This document shows positions 1 to 9,449 of a stretch of 64,000 bases of DNA, piece by piece. This DNA comes from an uncultured Gammaproteobacteria bacterium (GTDB taxonomy: Bacteria; Pseudomonadota; Gammaproteobacteria; Pseudomonadales; Pseudohongiellaceae): contig CAJXUA010000004.1 in NCBI GenBank assembly GCA_913060695.1, positions 148,612 to 212,611 on the forward strand, written 5' to 3'. Position numbers and translations under genes: made by a program. The notes beneath the pieces were generated by a model, which was given only the letters and a program-made list of their open reading frames with translations, was not told the DNA's origin and did not search any database. Numbering within the stretch: the stretch's first letter is position 1; each line of letters opens with the position of its first letter.

Positions 1-810
1 GCGGACGATGCCCGAGGCCAGCGTGCCGCAGAAGCCGCGGAAATTGAGGTTGGGACGATTCACGTATTGCACTGGGAAGCGCAGATCTAGCATGTTGCGA
101 TTCTTGGCGATCTCCACGGATTCGAATAGGGACATAAGTGTCTGCCCTTCGTACCAAGGCATGTGGGCGCTTGGGTTCACTACATTGTCGCCATCGAGTG
201 CAGACATGGGGATGAAGTGGAACTCTGCCGCCGGTAGCTTTTCGCTGAAGCGAATATAGTCAGCCTTAATCTTCTCGTAGGTCTCTTCGCTGTATTCCAC
301 TAAGTCCATCTTATTGATGGCAACAACGATGTGTTTGATACCGAGCAGCGAGGTGATGAAGCTGTGACGTCGTGTCTGCACCTGCACGCCATGACGCGCG
401 TCGATTAGGATCACGGCGAGATCGCAGGTCGAGGCACCAGTGGCCATATTACGAGTGTATTGTTCGTGACCGGGCGTGTCCGCAATGATGAATTTGCGGC
501 GCGCGGTAGAGAAGTAGCGATAAGCTACATCGATCGTGATGCCCTGCTCGCGCTCTGCCTGAAGGCCATCCACTAGCAATGCAAGATCCACCTTTCCGCC
601 GCCAGTAGTGCCAGATTTCACACTATCTGCCTTAATGGCATTGAGCTGGTCTTCGTAGATCATTTTCGAGTCATGCAATAGACGACCGATCAGAGTGCTC
701 TTGCCATCGTCAACGCTACCGCAAGTGAGTAAACGCAACAATTCCTTGCGCTCGTGCTGCGCTAAATAGGCATTGATATCCGTGCTAATGAGTTCTGATT
801 GATGTGACAT
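1..810 (-). CDS. cysN: Sulfate adenylyltransferase subunit 1, GTPase (partial, N-terminal 270 residues)
   Basis: This is the GTPase subunit of ATP sulfurylase, which couples GTP hydrolysis to formation of adenosine 5'-phosphosulfate from ATP and sulfate in the cytoplasm. Translating the minus strand from the ATG at 810 gives an open frame to the window edge. It has a G1 loop GSVDDGKS (residues about 31-38), a DTPGHEQY G3 motif and an NKMD G4 motif, all typical of the EF-Tu-like CysN/NodQ family. The C-terminal part lies outside the window, so a CysNC fusion with an APS kinase domain cannot be excluded. It lies 62 bp downstream of cysD on the same strand, the usual cysDN order. Confidence 0.96.
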   Translation of the reverse strand, partial: MSHQSELISTDINAYLAQHERKELLRLLTCGSVDDGKSTLIGRLLHDSKMIYEDQLNAIKADSVKSGTTGGGKVDLALLVDGLQAEREQGITIDVAYRYFSTARRKFIIADTPGHEQYTRNMATGASTCDLAVILIDARHGVQVQTRRHSFITSLLGIKHIVVAINKMDLVEYSEETYEKIKADYIRFSEKLPAAEFHFIPMSALDGDNVVNPSAHMPWYEGQTLMSLFESVEIAKNRNMLDLRFPVQYVNRPNLNFRGFCGTLASGIVR

Positions 811-872
811 AGTGTAAGTGCCTGAACGTTATGCTTGTCGTTAGTCTGAATAGGTGCAATTGGCGGCTTGGC

Positions 873-1781
873 TTAGAAATAGCCTTTGCGCTTCTTGTCT
901 TCCATGGAGCCAGATTTGTCGCTATCGATGAGTCGCCCTTGGCGTTCAGAGGTGGTGGCAAGCAGCATCTCTTGAATGATCTCGGGTAGCGTCGTGGCCT
1001 CGGAGTCCACCGCGCCCGTTAGCGGGTAGCATCCGAGAGTGCGAAAGCGCACCATCTTGGTTTCTATTTTCTGGCCTTCTGTGATCGGCATGCGCTCGTC
1101 GTCTACCATGATGTCGACGCCGTCGATATTGACCACTGGGCGCTCCTTCGCGAAATACAAAGGTACTATCTCGATATCGTTCAAGTAGATGTATTGCCAG
1201 ATGTCCAATTCGGTCCAGTTGGATAGTGGGAAGACTCGAATGCTCTCGCCCTTATTAACCTTGCCGTTGTAGATGTTCCAAAGCTCCGGGCGCTGGTTCT
1301 TCGGGTCCCAACCATGATTCTTATCGCGGAAGGAGAATACGCGCTCCTTGGCGCGAGATTTTTCCTCGTCGCGACGCGCGCCACCGAAGGCGGCATCGAA
1401 CTTATACTTGTTAAGAGCCTGGCGCAGGGCCTGGGTCTTCATGATGTCGGTATGCTTCTCGCTGCCGTGGGTGAAGGGGCCAACACCAGCATCGACACCT
1501 TCCTGGTTCGTATGCACGATTAGCTCTAGGCCTAGTTTTGCCGCCGTCTGGTCTCGAAACGCGATCATTTCCTTGAACTTCCACGTGGTGTCTACGTGTA
1601 GGAGAGGGAAGGGTGGTTTACCGGGATAGAAGGCTTTCATCGCTAGGTGCAACATCACGGCGGAGTCTTTGCCGACGGAGTACAACATAACGGGATTGTC
1701 GAATTCTGCCGCGACTTCACGAATGATATGAATGCTCTCGGCTTCCAGTTGCTTGAGATGGGTCATGTTGTAGTCAGTCAT
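873..1781 (-). CDS. cysD: Sulfate adenylyltransferase subunit 2
   Basis: This is the catalytic subunit of the CysDN ATP sulfurylase, which adenylylates sulfate in the first step of assimilatory sulfate activation. The 302-residue product has the family's usual length. The PP-loop SVGKDS lies near residue 36, and a [15 protein letters not shown] segment follows, as expected for the PAPS-reductase-like ATP pyrophosphatase fold. The first ATG, at 1781, is taken as start; another Met lies five codons in. cysN follows on the same strand, so the two are probably cotranscribed. No promoter was recognised with confidence in the 117 bp between this gene and the end of yhcB. Confidence 0.97.
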   Translation of the reverse strand: MTDYNMTHLKQLEAESIHIIREVAAEFDNPVMLYSVGKDSAVMLHLAMKAFYPGKPPFPLLHVDTTWKFKEMIAFRDQTAAKLGLELIVHTNQEGVDAGVGPFTHGSEKHTDIMKTQALRQALNKYKFDAAFGGARRDEEKSRAKERVFSFRDKNHGWDPKNQRPELWNIYNGKVNKGESIRVFPLSNWTELDIWQYIYLNDIEIVPLYFAKERPVVNIDGVDIMVDDERMPITEGQKIETKMVRFRTLGCYPLTGAVDSEATTLPEIIQEMLLATTSERQGRLIDSDKSGSMEDKKRKGYF

Positions 1782-1898
1782 ACTTTCTTAATTCGCTTAG
1801 CTATAGATGTATGGGAAGCGGCTGCGTAGGCAGTACCGCTATTTGGAGATACATTTTTGGGGAATCAACGCAATAGGGTTAAATCCGGGGCGAAATGC

Positions 1899-2354
1899 CT
1901 AGTCTTCTTCGGTTTCTTTAACTTTCTCAAGGCCGAAGTCCTCGGACAGGGCGCCCGTCTGGGAGGCATTCTGTCGCGGAGCGTAGTCCTTCGGGGCTTG
2001 CATCTCTCCGTCACCGTCTTCTTCGTCTTCATCGGACTGAATGCGACCAAACACTGGCTCGCTGGAAGCGGGAAGCAATTTGCTTGCGACCTCGCCATTA
2101 CATAGATCTTGTGCGCCACCGGCTAGATGTTGGTAGACATCTTTATAGCTCTCGGTCATCTGCTGCACGAGCTCTGCAGTTGTGCTGAAGTGCTCGCTGA
2201 CCTCGTCACGATAGCGAGAGTTGGAGCGCTGCAGGTCCTGCAGTTGCTGCTCTAGCTCGCCGATCTTGCTAGGGTTGTTGATAACACGCCCGGCTAAGAA
2301 ATAGCCTATAGCGATGCCGATTGCGAGAAAGCCAATTCCGGTCAACCATAACAT
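1899..2354 (-). CDS. yhcB: YhcB/ZapG family (DUF1043) inner-membrane protein
   Basis: This is a 151-residue membrane-anchored protein of the YhcB (ZapG, DUF1043) family, linked in enterobacteria to cell division and envelope shape. One N-terminal transmembrane segment (residues about 2-20, rich in Gly and Ile) is followed by a predicted coiled coil (about 30-75, including IGELEQQLQDLQRS) and an acidic, low-complexity C-terminal tail. It is divergent from zapE, the same neighbourhood as in Escherichia coli (yhcB-zapE-rplM-rpsI). The family assignment is firm; the molecular role is known only broadly. Confidence 0.88.
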   Translation of the reverse strand: MLWLTGIGFLAIGIAIGYFLAGRVINNPSKIGELEQQLQDLQRSNSRYRDEVSEHFSTTAELVQQMTESYKDVYQHLAGGAQDLCNGEVASKLLPASSEPVFGRIQSDEDEEDGDGEMQAPKDYAPRQNASQTGALSEDFGLEKVKETEED

Positions 2355-2605
2355 CTGTATTCAATGCCTCTTATTCAGTGAGTGCGCTCAACATGGCGCC
2401 CCTGCAAATTCAATTGCGTAAGTATAGCCTGAAATGACCGCGTCAGCGCGAAGAAATTCCTCGTCATTCGCGACTTCGCGCGCACCGCTAACATTGGTCG
2501 AGATTGTTACGTTCAGCCCCCTGCTGGTCTGCTGGCCGGTGTTTGCCGTAGAATGCGCAGCCTTATGCGCCTTAAACTCATGACTTGAAGATACGACAAA
2601 ACCAC

Positions 2606-3730
2606 ATGCCCACGACAGATCTCGCAGTACTGACACCCACCCAGCGCTATAAGCTCGATCTTGCCAATGGTGTCTTGATGGAGGATTCGGCGCAGGCGCA
2701 GGCGATCGAGCACTTTCAACGCCTCTACGACGAGCTCACCGCCCGGTTGCCTTCCTCTGGTGGTGCCGTTGCGCGATTCGTGTCTAAGTTCAGGACAATA
2801 GAGCCTGTGCGGGTAACGGGTTTGTATATCTATGGAGGGGTAGGGCGCGGTAAGACTTATCTCATGGATGTGTTTTTCGATAGTTTGCCTTTCGAGAATA
2901 AGATGCGCACCCACTTTTACCGTTTCATGCAGCGGGTGCACTCCGAGCTAAGTCAGCTGAAGATGCAGAAGAATCCCTTGGAGCTGGTGGCCCGAAAAAT
3001 CGCTGCAGAGGCACGGATTATCTGCTTCGACGAATTCTTCGTCTCCGATATCGGCGATGCCATGATTCTCGGCGGCTTGCTAGCCGAGCTTATAGAGGAG
3101 GGCGTCACATTCGTGACTACCTCCAATATCGAGCCGGACTCTCTCTACGCTAATGGCCTGCAACGCGAGCGTTTCTTGCCCGCAATCGCGCTGTTGAAGC
3201 AGCACACCACGGTTGTGCAACTCGACGGGGGCGTGGACTACCGCCTGCGTAGCCTGCAGCAGGCTAAGATCTACTATAGTCCGTTGGGGCCAGAGGCTGA
3301 TGCAGAGTTGCTGCGCAGCTTCTCTCGACTCGCCGACCATGGCGAGGTGGCCAGTGATACTACGGTTGAAGTGCTAGGCCGGAAGATTCCTACGCGTATG
3401 CGCGCCGAGGATATCATCTGGTTCGACTGCGAAGCCCTGTGCGGCGGCCCGCGTAGCGCCTATGACTATATAGAGCTCGCCAAGCTCTATCAGGCGATTC
3501 TGTTGAGCAATGTGCCCTTGTTCGACGGAAGCAACGACGATCTTGCGAGGCGTTTCGTTAGCTTGGTAGATGAACTCTACGATAGGCATGTGAAATTGAT
3601 CGTTTCGGCACAAGTCCCCTTATTGGCGCTTTATCAAGGAACCGGGCTGGCTTTCGTGTTTGAGAGAACCGCTAGTAGATTGCTCGAAATGCAGTCAGAA
3701 GAGTACCTAGGAAGAGAGCATCGGCCCTAA
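2606..3730 (+). CDS. zapE: Cell division protein ZapE, AFG1-family ATPase
   Basis: This is a P-loop ATPase of the AFG1/ZapE (YhcM) family. In E. coli ZapE associates with the Z-ring during constriction. The product is about 374 residues. Visible motifs are Walker A GGVGRGKT, a Walker B-like segment ICFDEFFVSDIGDA and a sensor-like TTSN. The frame is open from a TTG at 2585, but the ATG at 2606 gives the more usual N-terminus (MPTTDLAVLTP) and is preferred. It is divergent from yhcB and precedes rplM by 135 bp, a conserved gammaproteobacterial order. Confidence 0.95.
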   Translation: MPTTDLAVLTPTQRYKLDLANGVLMEDSAQAQAIEHFQRLYDELTARLPSSGGAVARFVSKFRTIEPVRVTGLYIYGGVGRGKTYLMDVFFDSLPFENKMRTHFYRFMQRVHSELSQLKMQKNPLELVARKIAAEARIICFDEFFVSDIGDAMILGGLLAELIEEGVTFVTTSNIEPDSLYANGLQRERFLPAIALLKQHTTVVQLDGGVDYRLRSLQQAKIYYSPLGPEADAELLRSFSRLADHGEVASDTTVEVLGRKIPTRMRAEDIIWFDCEALCGGPRSAYDYIELAKLYQAILLSNVPLFDGSNDDLARRFVSLVDELYDRHVKLIVSAQVPLLALYQGTGLAFVFERTASRLLEMQSEEYLGREHRP

Positions 3731-3865
3731 GAGAGGCTCAGTGTTGCCATGGTCTGACCCCAAAAGCAGCTTTTTACCTTTTTTCATAGGACAATGCTTG
3801 AATAATTAAAGTCGCTTCGGTAGTATTCGCGCTCCTTGAAGACAATGCTCCTTTGGTGAAAGTTA

Positions 3866-4294
3866 ATGAAGACCTTTATTGCGAAACCGCAGAATGTTGA
3901 ACACAGCTGGTTGGTACTAGATGCCGAGGGCCAGACCTTGGGTCGTATGGCTGCCGAAATCGCCACCCGACTGCGTGGTAAGCACAAGCCTGAGTACACT
4001 CCGCACGTTGATACTGGCGACTATATCGTCGTAATCAATGCCGAGAAAGTGGCGGTTACAGGCAATAAAGTGAAAGACAAGATCTATCACTCTCACTCAG
4101 CGTTCCCAGGTGGCTTGAAGTCTATCGCCTTCGGTAAGTTGGTTGATAAGGCGCCAGAGCGCGTCATCAAGCTAGCTGTTAAAGGCATGTTGCCACGCAC
4201 TCCTCTCGGACGTGCGATGTTCAAGAAGCTTAAAGTATACGCTGGCACCGAGCACCCACACGCGGCACAACAACCGCAAGCGCTGACACTGTAA
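3866..4294 (+). CDS. rplM: 50S ribosomal protein L13
   Basis: This encodes large-subunit protein L13, an early 23S rRNA-binding assembly protein. The product is 142 residues, exactly the usual bacterial length, beginning [10 protein letters not shown] and containing [22 protein letters not shown] and the conserved [18 protein letters not shown] segment. It forms an operon with rpsI, which begins 20 bp after its stop. I could not recognise a structured L13 leader of the Firmicutes type in the 135 bp upstream. Confidence 0.99.
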   Translation: MKTFIAKPQNVEHSWLVLDAEGQTLGRMAAEIATRLRGKHKPEYTPHVDTGDYIVVINAEKVAVTGNKVKDKIYHSHSAFPGGLKSIAFGKLVDKAPERVIKLAVKGMLPRTPLGRAMFKKLKVYAGTEHPHAAQQPQALTL

Positions 4295-4314
4295 AGAGGT
4301 TCATAACAAACGCT

Positions 4315-4707
4315 ATGTCTACGACACAATATTACGGCACAGGTCGACGCAAAACCGCTACAGCACGAGTGTTCCTTACTAAAGGCACTGGCGCGATTAC
4401 CATCAACAAGCGCACGCTAGATGGTTTCTTTGGACGCGAAGTGGCCCGTATGATCGTTCAACAGCCTCTTGAGCTTGTTGAGATGAGTGGAAAATTCGAC
4501 GTTTACGTTACCGTTAAAGGTGGCGGTGCTTTCGGCCAAGCCGGAGCGATTCGTCACGGTATTACTCGTGCATTGATGGAATACGATGGCGAGCTGCGTC
4601 CTACTCTGCGTAAAGCAGGTTTCGTAACGCGTGATGCGCGTGCGGTAGAGCGTAAGAAAGTCGGCCTACGTAAAGCACGTAAGAAGCCACAGTTCTCCAA
4701 GCGTTAA
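4315..4707 (+). CDS. rpsI: 30S ribosomal protein S9
   Basis: This encodes small-subunit protein S9, whose basic C-terminal tail reaches the P-site tRNA. The product is 130 residues. It starts [20 protein letters not shown] and ends in the expected basic tail [17 protein letters not shown]. It is cotranscribed with rplM. A strong rho-independent terminator about 80 bp after the stop closes the operon and separates it from the bc1 genes. Confidence 0.99.
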   Translation: MSTTQYYGTGRRKTATARVFLTKGTGAITINKRTLDGFFGREVARMIVQQPLELVEMSGKFDVYVTVKGGGAFGQAGAIRHGITRALMEYDGELRPTLRKAGFVTRDARAVERKKVGLRKARKKPQFSKR

Positions 4708-4785
4708 GCGAATGGCTGGCAGTTTTTCGCCTCCCTGGAGGACGAAAGACGCTACGCTGGCAAGAAGCTCGACGCGGTATCTAAG

Positions 4786-4823
4786 AAAAGCGCTTCTGTC
4801 TTTACTGACGGAGCGCTTTTTTT
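4786..4823 (+). terminator. Rho-independent terminator of rplM-rpsI
   Basis: A perfect 9-bp stem (AAAAGCGCT at 4786-4794, AGCGCTTTT at 4812-4820) can be extended inward by further pairs with one bulge. It runs into a T tract that reaches 4823. It lies 79 bp downstream of rpsI and upstream of the petA promoter region. Confidence 0.9.
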
Positions 4824-4889
4824 AAGCCCGAAAAATATAAATTCCTCTTATAAATCAAGTTCTTGCCCGCCTTTCGCTGATATTTCTAC

Positions 4890-4918
4890 TTGAAAAAAAC
4901 TGCGTTCTTCGCTACCAT
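4890..4918 (+). promoter_or_regulatory. Candidate sigma-70 promoter for petA-petBC
   Basis: TTGAAA (4890-4895) and TACCAT (4913-4918) are separated by 17 bp in the gap between the rpsI terminator and petA, leaving a leader of about 115 nt. The -35 matches consensus at 5 of 6 positions and the -10 at 4 of 6. This is a motif call only. Confidence 0.45.
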
Positions 4919-5040
4919 TGCCCGCATTTTTGCAGGCACTGTAATCGGGAACGAAACATCCCTCCCGTATTAAGTTTAGATTCTCGACTTCCTTCACTTT
5001 GTGAGGGGATTTTATATTACCAAGCTCAGGAGATAACACG

Positions 5041-5640
5041 GTGAGTGAAGACGGTACTGATTCTGGCCGCAGACGTTTTTTATTGGGGTCTACCTCGGTC
5101 GTAGGCGTAGCCGGCGTAGTGGGTGCAGTAGTGCCCTTCGTTGGTTCCTGGAGCCCAAGTGCTAAAGCCCGCGCGGCAGGTGCAGCGGTTCGAGTCGACA
5201 TCAGCCAGATAGAGCCAGGCTCTATCCTTGGCCCAATCCCCGCATGGCGCGGCAAGCCGATTTTCATCGTGCGCCGTACCCAAGAGGCACTGGACGCGTT
5301 GCCGACCCAAGACGGTCGATTGCAGGATCCAGAGTCCTCTCAGCCAGAGCAACCCGAATACGCGACTAACGAGTTCCGCTCGCGCGAACCCGAGATTCTG
5401 GTGCTGGTTGGCCTTTGTCCCCATTTGTTCTGTTCGCCGACACCTCACGTAGCTGTGCGCGCCGAGTCATTCGATGAAATGTGGAAGGGCGGTTTCTTCT
5501 GTCCTTGTCACGGCTCTCGTTTCGACCTTGCTGGGCGTGTCTATCAAGGCTCACCCGCGTCGCGCAATATGCAGGTGCCGCCTTATTACTACGAGACAGA
5601 CAGTGTGTTAGTTATTGGTGAAGACGGGGTGAATGCATAA
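5041..5640 (+). CDS. petA: Ubiquinol-cytochrome c reductase iron-sulfur (Rieske) subunit
   Basis: This is the [2Fe-2S] subunit of the cytochrome bc1 complex, which takes the first electron from ubiquinol and passes it to cytochrome c1. The product is 199 residues from a GTG start with AGGAG about 8 bases upstream. A twin-arginine motif RRRFLL (about residues 10-15) precedes the single membrane anchor. Cluster box 2 is canonical, CPCHGS at 154-159. Box 1 reads CPHLFC at 126-131 rather than the usual CTHLGC; both ligands (Cys126, His128) and the disulfide cysteine (Cys131) are kept. Its stop overlaps the start of the fused cytochrome b/c1 gene by one base. Confidence 0.97.
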   Translation: MSEDGTDSGRRRFLLGSTSVVGVAGVVGAVVPFVGSWSPSAKARAAGAAVRVDISQIEPGSILGPIPAWRGKPIFIVRRTQEALDALPTQDGRLQDPESSQPEQPEYATNEFRSREPEILVLVGLCPHLFCSPTPHVAVRAESFDEMWKGGFFCPCHGSRFDLAGRVYQGSPASRNMQVPPYYYETDSVLVIGEDGVNA

Positions 5641-7646
5641 TGAGTACTGAGAACAAGAGTGGTTGGGTCGTCTCCTCGCTCGCCGGTCTAAGAGACTGGA
5701 CTAACGATCGTCTGCCAATTGTCGCCGCTTGGGAGCGGCACATGAGCAAGTACTACGCGCCAAAGAATTTCAACTTCTGGTATTTCTTCGGTGTTCTTTC
5801 TTTGGTCGTGCTTGTGATGCAATTGCTCACAGGTGTTTGGCTAACGATGAACTACACGAACAGTGCAGAGGGTGCCTTTGCTTCTGTCGAATACATCATG
5901 CGTGATGTGGAGTGGGGCTGGTTGCTGCGTTATCTGCATTCCACCGGTGCTTCAGCCTTCTTCATCGTGGTCTATATGCACATGTTCCGCGGCCTGATGT
6001 ACGGCTCCTACAAGAAGCCTAGAGAACTGGTGTGGGTATTTGGCATGGCCATCTACCTTGTACTCGTTATCGAAGGTTTCATGGGCTATGTTCTACCTTG
6101 GGGCCAGATGTCCTACTGGGGCGCTAACGTAATCGTTTCACTCGTGGGCTCTATCCCGATTATCGGTGAAGACCTGCTTGTATGGGTTCGTGGTGACTAC
6201 CTGATCTCTGGTGCAACTCTGAACCGCTTCTTCGCACTCCACGTTGTGGCATTGCCTATCGTTCTGCTCGCCCTAGTGGTATTGCACCTGTTGGCCTTGC
6301 ACGAAGTGGGTTCGAACAACCCTGACGGTATCGAGATCAAGAAAAACAAAGGGCCGGATGGCATACCTTTGGATGGTATTCCTTTCCACCCTTACTACAC
6401 AGTGCACGACTTAGTCGGTATCACTGTTTTCCTATTCGTGTTCTGTTTCGTGGTGTTCTTCGTTCCAGAGATGGGCGGTTACTTCCTCGAGCACGCTAAC
6501 TTCCAAGAAGCGGATGCGCTGAAGACTCCTGAGCACGTGCCACCAGTTTGGTACTACACGCCTTTTTACTCCATGCTGCGCGCAGTAACAGTGCCCTTGT
6601 TTGGCATCGATGCGAAGTTCTGGGGTTTGATCGTGATGTTCGGTGCTATCGCGATTCTATTCGTCGTGCCATGGCTCGACCGTAGCCCAGTGAAGTCGAT
6701 GCGTTACAAAGGTTGGAGCAGCCGAATTGCGTTGCTAGCCTTTACTGTTTCCTTCCTCATTCTAGGGGTGTTGGGCACGATGTCTGTTAGTCCTGCGCGT
6801 ACTTTCTTGGCGCAGATCATGACAGTCGTCTACTTCCTATTCTTCTTCTTGATGCCTTGGTATACGGCTAAAGAGAAGACCTTCCCAGAGCCTTCACGCG
6901 TGACTGGTCGTTGGATTAGTTGGAAGCAATTAGTGATTAGTCTTGCCCTGTTGGCAGCCCTTGTGATTCTGCCTCTCAAGGCGGTTGGTGCTGAGGCGAA
7001 TGTAGAGCTCGATCATTTCGAGCCAACTACGGATCAAGCGTCCCTGCAGTCGGGTTACAAGAACTACATGAATTACTGTGTATCTTGTCACTCGCTTGGC
7101 TACGCCCGTTACGAGCGTACAGCTAACGACCTTGGCATCCCAACCGACCTCATTCTCGAGAACATCATCTTCAACGATCATCAGGTCGGCGATCTGATGA
7201 GCAATGCGATGTCTGTCGATAACGCGAAGAACTGGTTCGGTGCAGCGCCACCCGATCTAACACTGATCGCCCGTGTGCGCAGCCCAGAGTGGTTGTACAC
7301 ATACTTGCGTTCCTTCTATGTCGATACAACGCGCCCTTATGGCGTGAACAACTCTGTGTTCCCTAACGTGGGCATGCCAAACGTACTGCACGAGCTGCAG
7401 GGCGATGTGGTGTGTGCCCATGGCGATACCGAGCACTGCGAGATCGAGCATGTGCAAGGCACTGGAAGTATGAGTCCCGAAGAGTTCGATGTGGCCGTTG
7501 GCGATATCGTGAACTTCCTATATTACGTTGGTGAACCTATCCGTGAGACACGCCAGTACATCGGTTTTTTCGTATTGGGTTTTTTAGCGATTCTGTTCGT
7601 ATTCACGACTCTGTTGAATCGTGAGTATTGGAAAAAAATTCACTGA
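5640..7646 (+). CDS. petBC: Fused cytochrome b / cytochrome c1 of the bc1 complex
   Basis: A single 668-residue frame encodes both remaining bc1 subunits. Residues 1 to about 415 are cytochrome b, with haem histidines at 100/114 and 201/216 and a Qo-site motif PVWY (about 302-305) in place of PEWY. After a short linker a signal-peptide-like segment (about 429-451, ending AVGA-EAN) begins a complete cytochrome c1. That part has haem motif CVSCH (480-484), a likely methionine ligand in FPNVGMP (574-580) and a C-terminal anchor (about 640-660). In Bradyrhizobium the homologous fbcH fusion is cleaved into two proteins, and the retained signal-like segment suggests the same here. Many gammaproteobacteria have petB and petC separate. 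Confidence 0.95.
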   Translation: MSTENKSGWVVSSLAGLRDWTNDRLPIVAAWERHMSKYYAPKNFNFWYFFGVLSLVVLVMQLLTGVWLTMNYTNSAEGAFASVEYIMRDVEWGWLLRYLHSTGASAFFIVVYMHMFRGLMYGSYKKPRELVWVFGMAIYLVLVIEGFMGYVLPWGQMSYWGANVIVSLVGSIPIIGEDLLVWVRGDYLISGATLNRFFALHVVALPIVLLALVVLHLLALHEVGSNNPDGIEIKKNKGPDGIPLDGIPFHPYYTVHDLVGITVFLFVFCFVVFFVPEMGGYFLEHANFQEADALKTPEHVPPVWYYTPFYSMLRAVTVPLFGIDAKFWGLIVMFGAIAILFVVPWLDRSPVKSMRYKGWSSRIALLAFTVSFLILGVLGTMSVSPARTFLAQIMTVVYFLFFFLMPWYTAKEKTFPEPSRVTGRWISWKQLVISLALLAALVILPLKAVGAEANVELDHFEPTTDQASLQSGYKNYMNYCVSCHSLGYARYERTANDLGIPTDLILENIIFNDHQVGDLMSNAMSVDNAKNWFGAAPPDLTLIARVRSPEWLYTYLRSFYVDTTRPYGVNNSVFPNVGMPNVLHELQGDVVCAHGDTEHCEIEHVQGTGSMSPEEFDVAVGDIVNFLYYVGEPIRETRQYIGFFVLGFLAILFVFTTLLNREYWKKIH

Positions 7647-7691
7647 AACGTTTAGATTTCGACGGGTTTCCCGCGAAACGAGGTTGATAGT

Positions 7692-8324
7692 ATGGGTGTG
7701 GTCGCTAAGCGTTCTTCAATGACGTTCTATTCCGATGGAACCAGTCAGTACAGCCACAGAGTTAGGATCGTACTGGCGGAGAAAGGCGTAACAGTAGAGA
7801 CGATCGATGTAGATCCTGAGAATAAGCCTGAGGATCTGGCGTCCCTGAATCCCTACAATACGCTGCCTACATTGGTAGATCGTGATCTGGTGCTTTACGA
7901 AGCCAACATCATGATGGAGTATCTGGACGAGCGCTTTCCACACCCGCCGCTCTTCCCGGTCTACCCGGTTGCGCGTGCGCAGTCTCGTTTGTGGATGTAC
8001 CGCATTCAACGCGATTGGTGTGCAGCCGTGGATTTCATAATGGCGGGCAAAGGTAGTGCGGCAGAGTTAGACAAGGCGCGCAAGGAATTGCGCGAGAGCC
8101 TGACTTCCATCGCGCCGATCTTCTCCGAGAAGCCTTATTTCATGAGTGACGAATTCACCATCGTGGATTGCTGTGTCACGCCTATACTCTGGCGTTTGCC
8201 TGCCATGGGTATCGAACTACCTGAGACTAAAGCGCTTCAGCCGCTGCTAGAATACCGTGCGCGACTCTTTACCCGTGACTCGGTTAGAGCAAGCCTTTCC
8301 GAGCAAGAACGGGAAATGCTCTGA
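7692..8324 (+). CDS. sspA: Stringent starvation protein A
   Basis: This is a glutathione-S-transferase-fold protein that binds RNA polymerase and alters transcription during starvation and acid stress in E. coli. The product is 210 residues. The N-terminal thioredoxin-like domain (about 10-85) contains [13 protein letters not shown] and [14 protein letters not shown], followed by the all-helical domain with [10 protein letters not shown]. It starts 45 bp after petBC and precedes sspB; petABC-sspAB is a common gammaproteobacterial arrangement. A second Met (MTFYSDG) lies nine codons in and could be the start. Confidence 0.96.
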   Translation: MGVVAKRSSMTFYSDGTSQYSHRVRIVLAEKGVTVETIDVDPENKPEDLASLNPYNTLPTLVDRDLVLYEANIMMEYLDERFPHPPLFPVYPVARAQSRLWMYRIQRDWCAAVDFIMAGKGSAAELDKARKELRESLTSIAPIFSEKPYFMSDEFTIVDCCVTPILWRLPAMGIELPETKALQPLLEYRARLFTRDSVRASLSEQEREML

Positions 8325-8421
8325 GATCCGTCTTTGTACTGTCGTTCGCGGCGCGATTCTGCGCCGCAGAACGAGTCCAGTCACTAGTTCGTAAAGCAAT
8401 CGTCCCTATGCGGTATCCATC

Positions 8422-8835
8422 ATGAGTATGACATCGAGCCGTCCCTACATCTTGAGAGCACTCTATGAGTGGATTCTTGAGAACGCCTGCACTCCCTATA
8501 TCCTTGTTAATGCCTACGGTCCCGGTGTGCAAGTTCCACAGGAGCACGTAAAGGATGGCCAGATCATTCTGAATATCGCACCAGCGGCGGTGCAGGGTTT
8601 GCTCATCAAAGATGAGGCGATCGAGTTCAGTGGTCGCTTTGCGGGTATTCCCACTCCGGTCTATGTGCCGGTAGGGTCTGTGCTAGGGATATATGCGCGA
8701 GAGAACGGGCAGGGGATGGTGTTTGAGCAAGAAAAGCCAGAACCTCCGGCCCCCAATACTCCCACTCCAACGACGCCTAAGAAGCCTGAGTCTAAGCCTA
8801 CGAGCAGTCGACCCTCACTTCGCGTGGTGAAGTAA
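8422..8835 (+). CDS. sspB: ClpXP protease specificity-enhancing factor SspB
   Basis: This adaptor delivers ssrA-tagged proteins to ClpXP. The product is 137 residues. The N-terminal Sm-like domain (about 1-100) includes RPYILRALYEWILENACTPY and GRFAGIPTPVYVPVGSVLGIYARENGQG. A flexible Pro/Thr/Lys-rich linker follows, with a short C-terminal ClpX-binding tail, RPSLRVVK. It lies 97 bp after sspA and is convergent with dolP. Confidence 0.96.
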   Translation: MSMTSSRPYILRALYEWILENACTPYILVNAYGPGVQVPQEHVKDGQIILNIAPAAVQGLLIKDEAIEFSGRFAGIPTPVYVPVGSVLGIYARENGQGMVFEQEKPEPPAPNTPTPTTPKKPESKPTSSRPSLRVVK

Positions 8836-8840
8836 GCAAA

Positions 8841-8871
8841 GCGGGCGCCGTGTCTTAGCACGACGCCCCGC
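8841..8871. terminator. Hairpin between convergent sspB and dolP
   Basis: A G+C-rich inverted repeat (GCGGGCGCCGTG against CACGACGCCCCGC, with a 6-base loop and one bulge) fills the gap between two converging genes. No T tract follows on either strand, so this may be a terminator or a transcript-stabilising hairpin. Confidence 0.5.
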
Positions 8872-8876
8872 AACTG

Positions 8877-9449
8877 TTAGATATATTCAAACACCTTAAC
8901 GACTTTCGAGACACCGGCAACATTGCGTGCGAGCAGTGCTGCGCGGTCGCCCTGTGCTTGAGACACCATGCCCATCAGATAGACAGTGCCATTCTCGGTG
9001 ATAACGCGAATGCGACCAGAAGGAACATCCTTATTGGAGGCCATCTGCGTGCGCACTTTCGTGCTGATCCAGCTGTCGTTGGTGCGCGAGAGCAGGGTAG
9101 TCTTGCCCGCAACCTCCAATTCATTGTGCACGCGACGCACTTGCGCACTGGCGTCCGCGGCGATCTGGCCGGCGCGGTTCTTAAGCGCTTCTGATTGTAC
9201 TTGCCCAACGAGCAATACTACGCCGTTGTGGCTAATGACATTGAAATGAGCATCACGGTAGGCGGGCTCCATCGACTTCATGTTGACCGTTACTTTCGTC
9301 TCGATGGACTCATCCTCAACGATAGTGCCGGCGGTTCGGACTCCTGGGTCTTCCTGGATGCCGTTCTCGTCGGTGGTGGCGACGAGTATCGAGGTACAGC
9401 CAGTGCTCATCACTAGCAGCGCAGTTGCAATTAAACGAGTTATTTTCAC
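8877..9449 (-). CDS. dolP: BON-domain outer-membrane lipoprotein DolP (YraP)
   Basis: DolP is a dual-BON lipoprotein that maintains outer-membrane integrity and, in E. coli, localises to the division site. The GTG at 9449 is chosen as start because GAGAGGA lies just upstream and it gives an N-terminal signal with lipobox LLVMSTGC. The 190-residue product matches the E. coli length. Two BON domains follow (about 45-115 and 120-190). The open frame extends 14 codons upstream into diaA without a signal sequence. The start overlaps the diaA stop (GTGA), so the two are translationally coupled. Confidence 0.92.
   Translation of the reverse strand: MKITRLIATALLVMSTGCTSILVATTDENGIQEDPGVRTAGTIVEDESIETKVTVNMKSMEPAYRDAHFNVISHNGVVLLVGQVQSEALKNRAGQIAADASAQVRRVHNELEVAGKTTLLSRTNDSWISTKVRTQMASNKDVPSGRIRVITENGTVYLMGMVSQAQGDRAALLARNVAGVSKVVKVFEYI

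Noticed and set aside
3731-3865. Possible ribosomal protein L13 leader or hairpin terminator before rplM
   Set aside because: Only a minimal AAAAGC-A-GCTTTT inverted repeat is seen; no structure matching a known L13 leader could be recognised.
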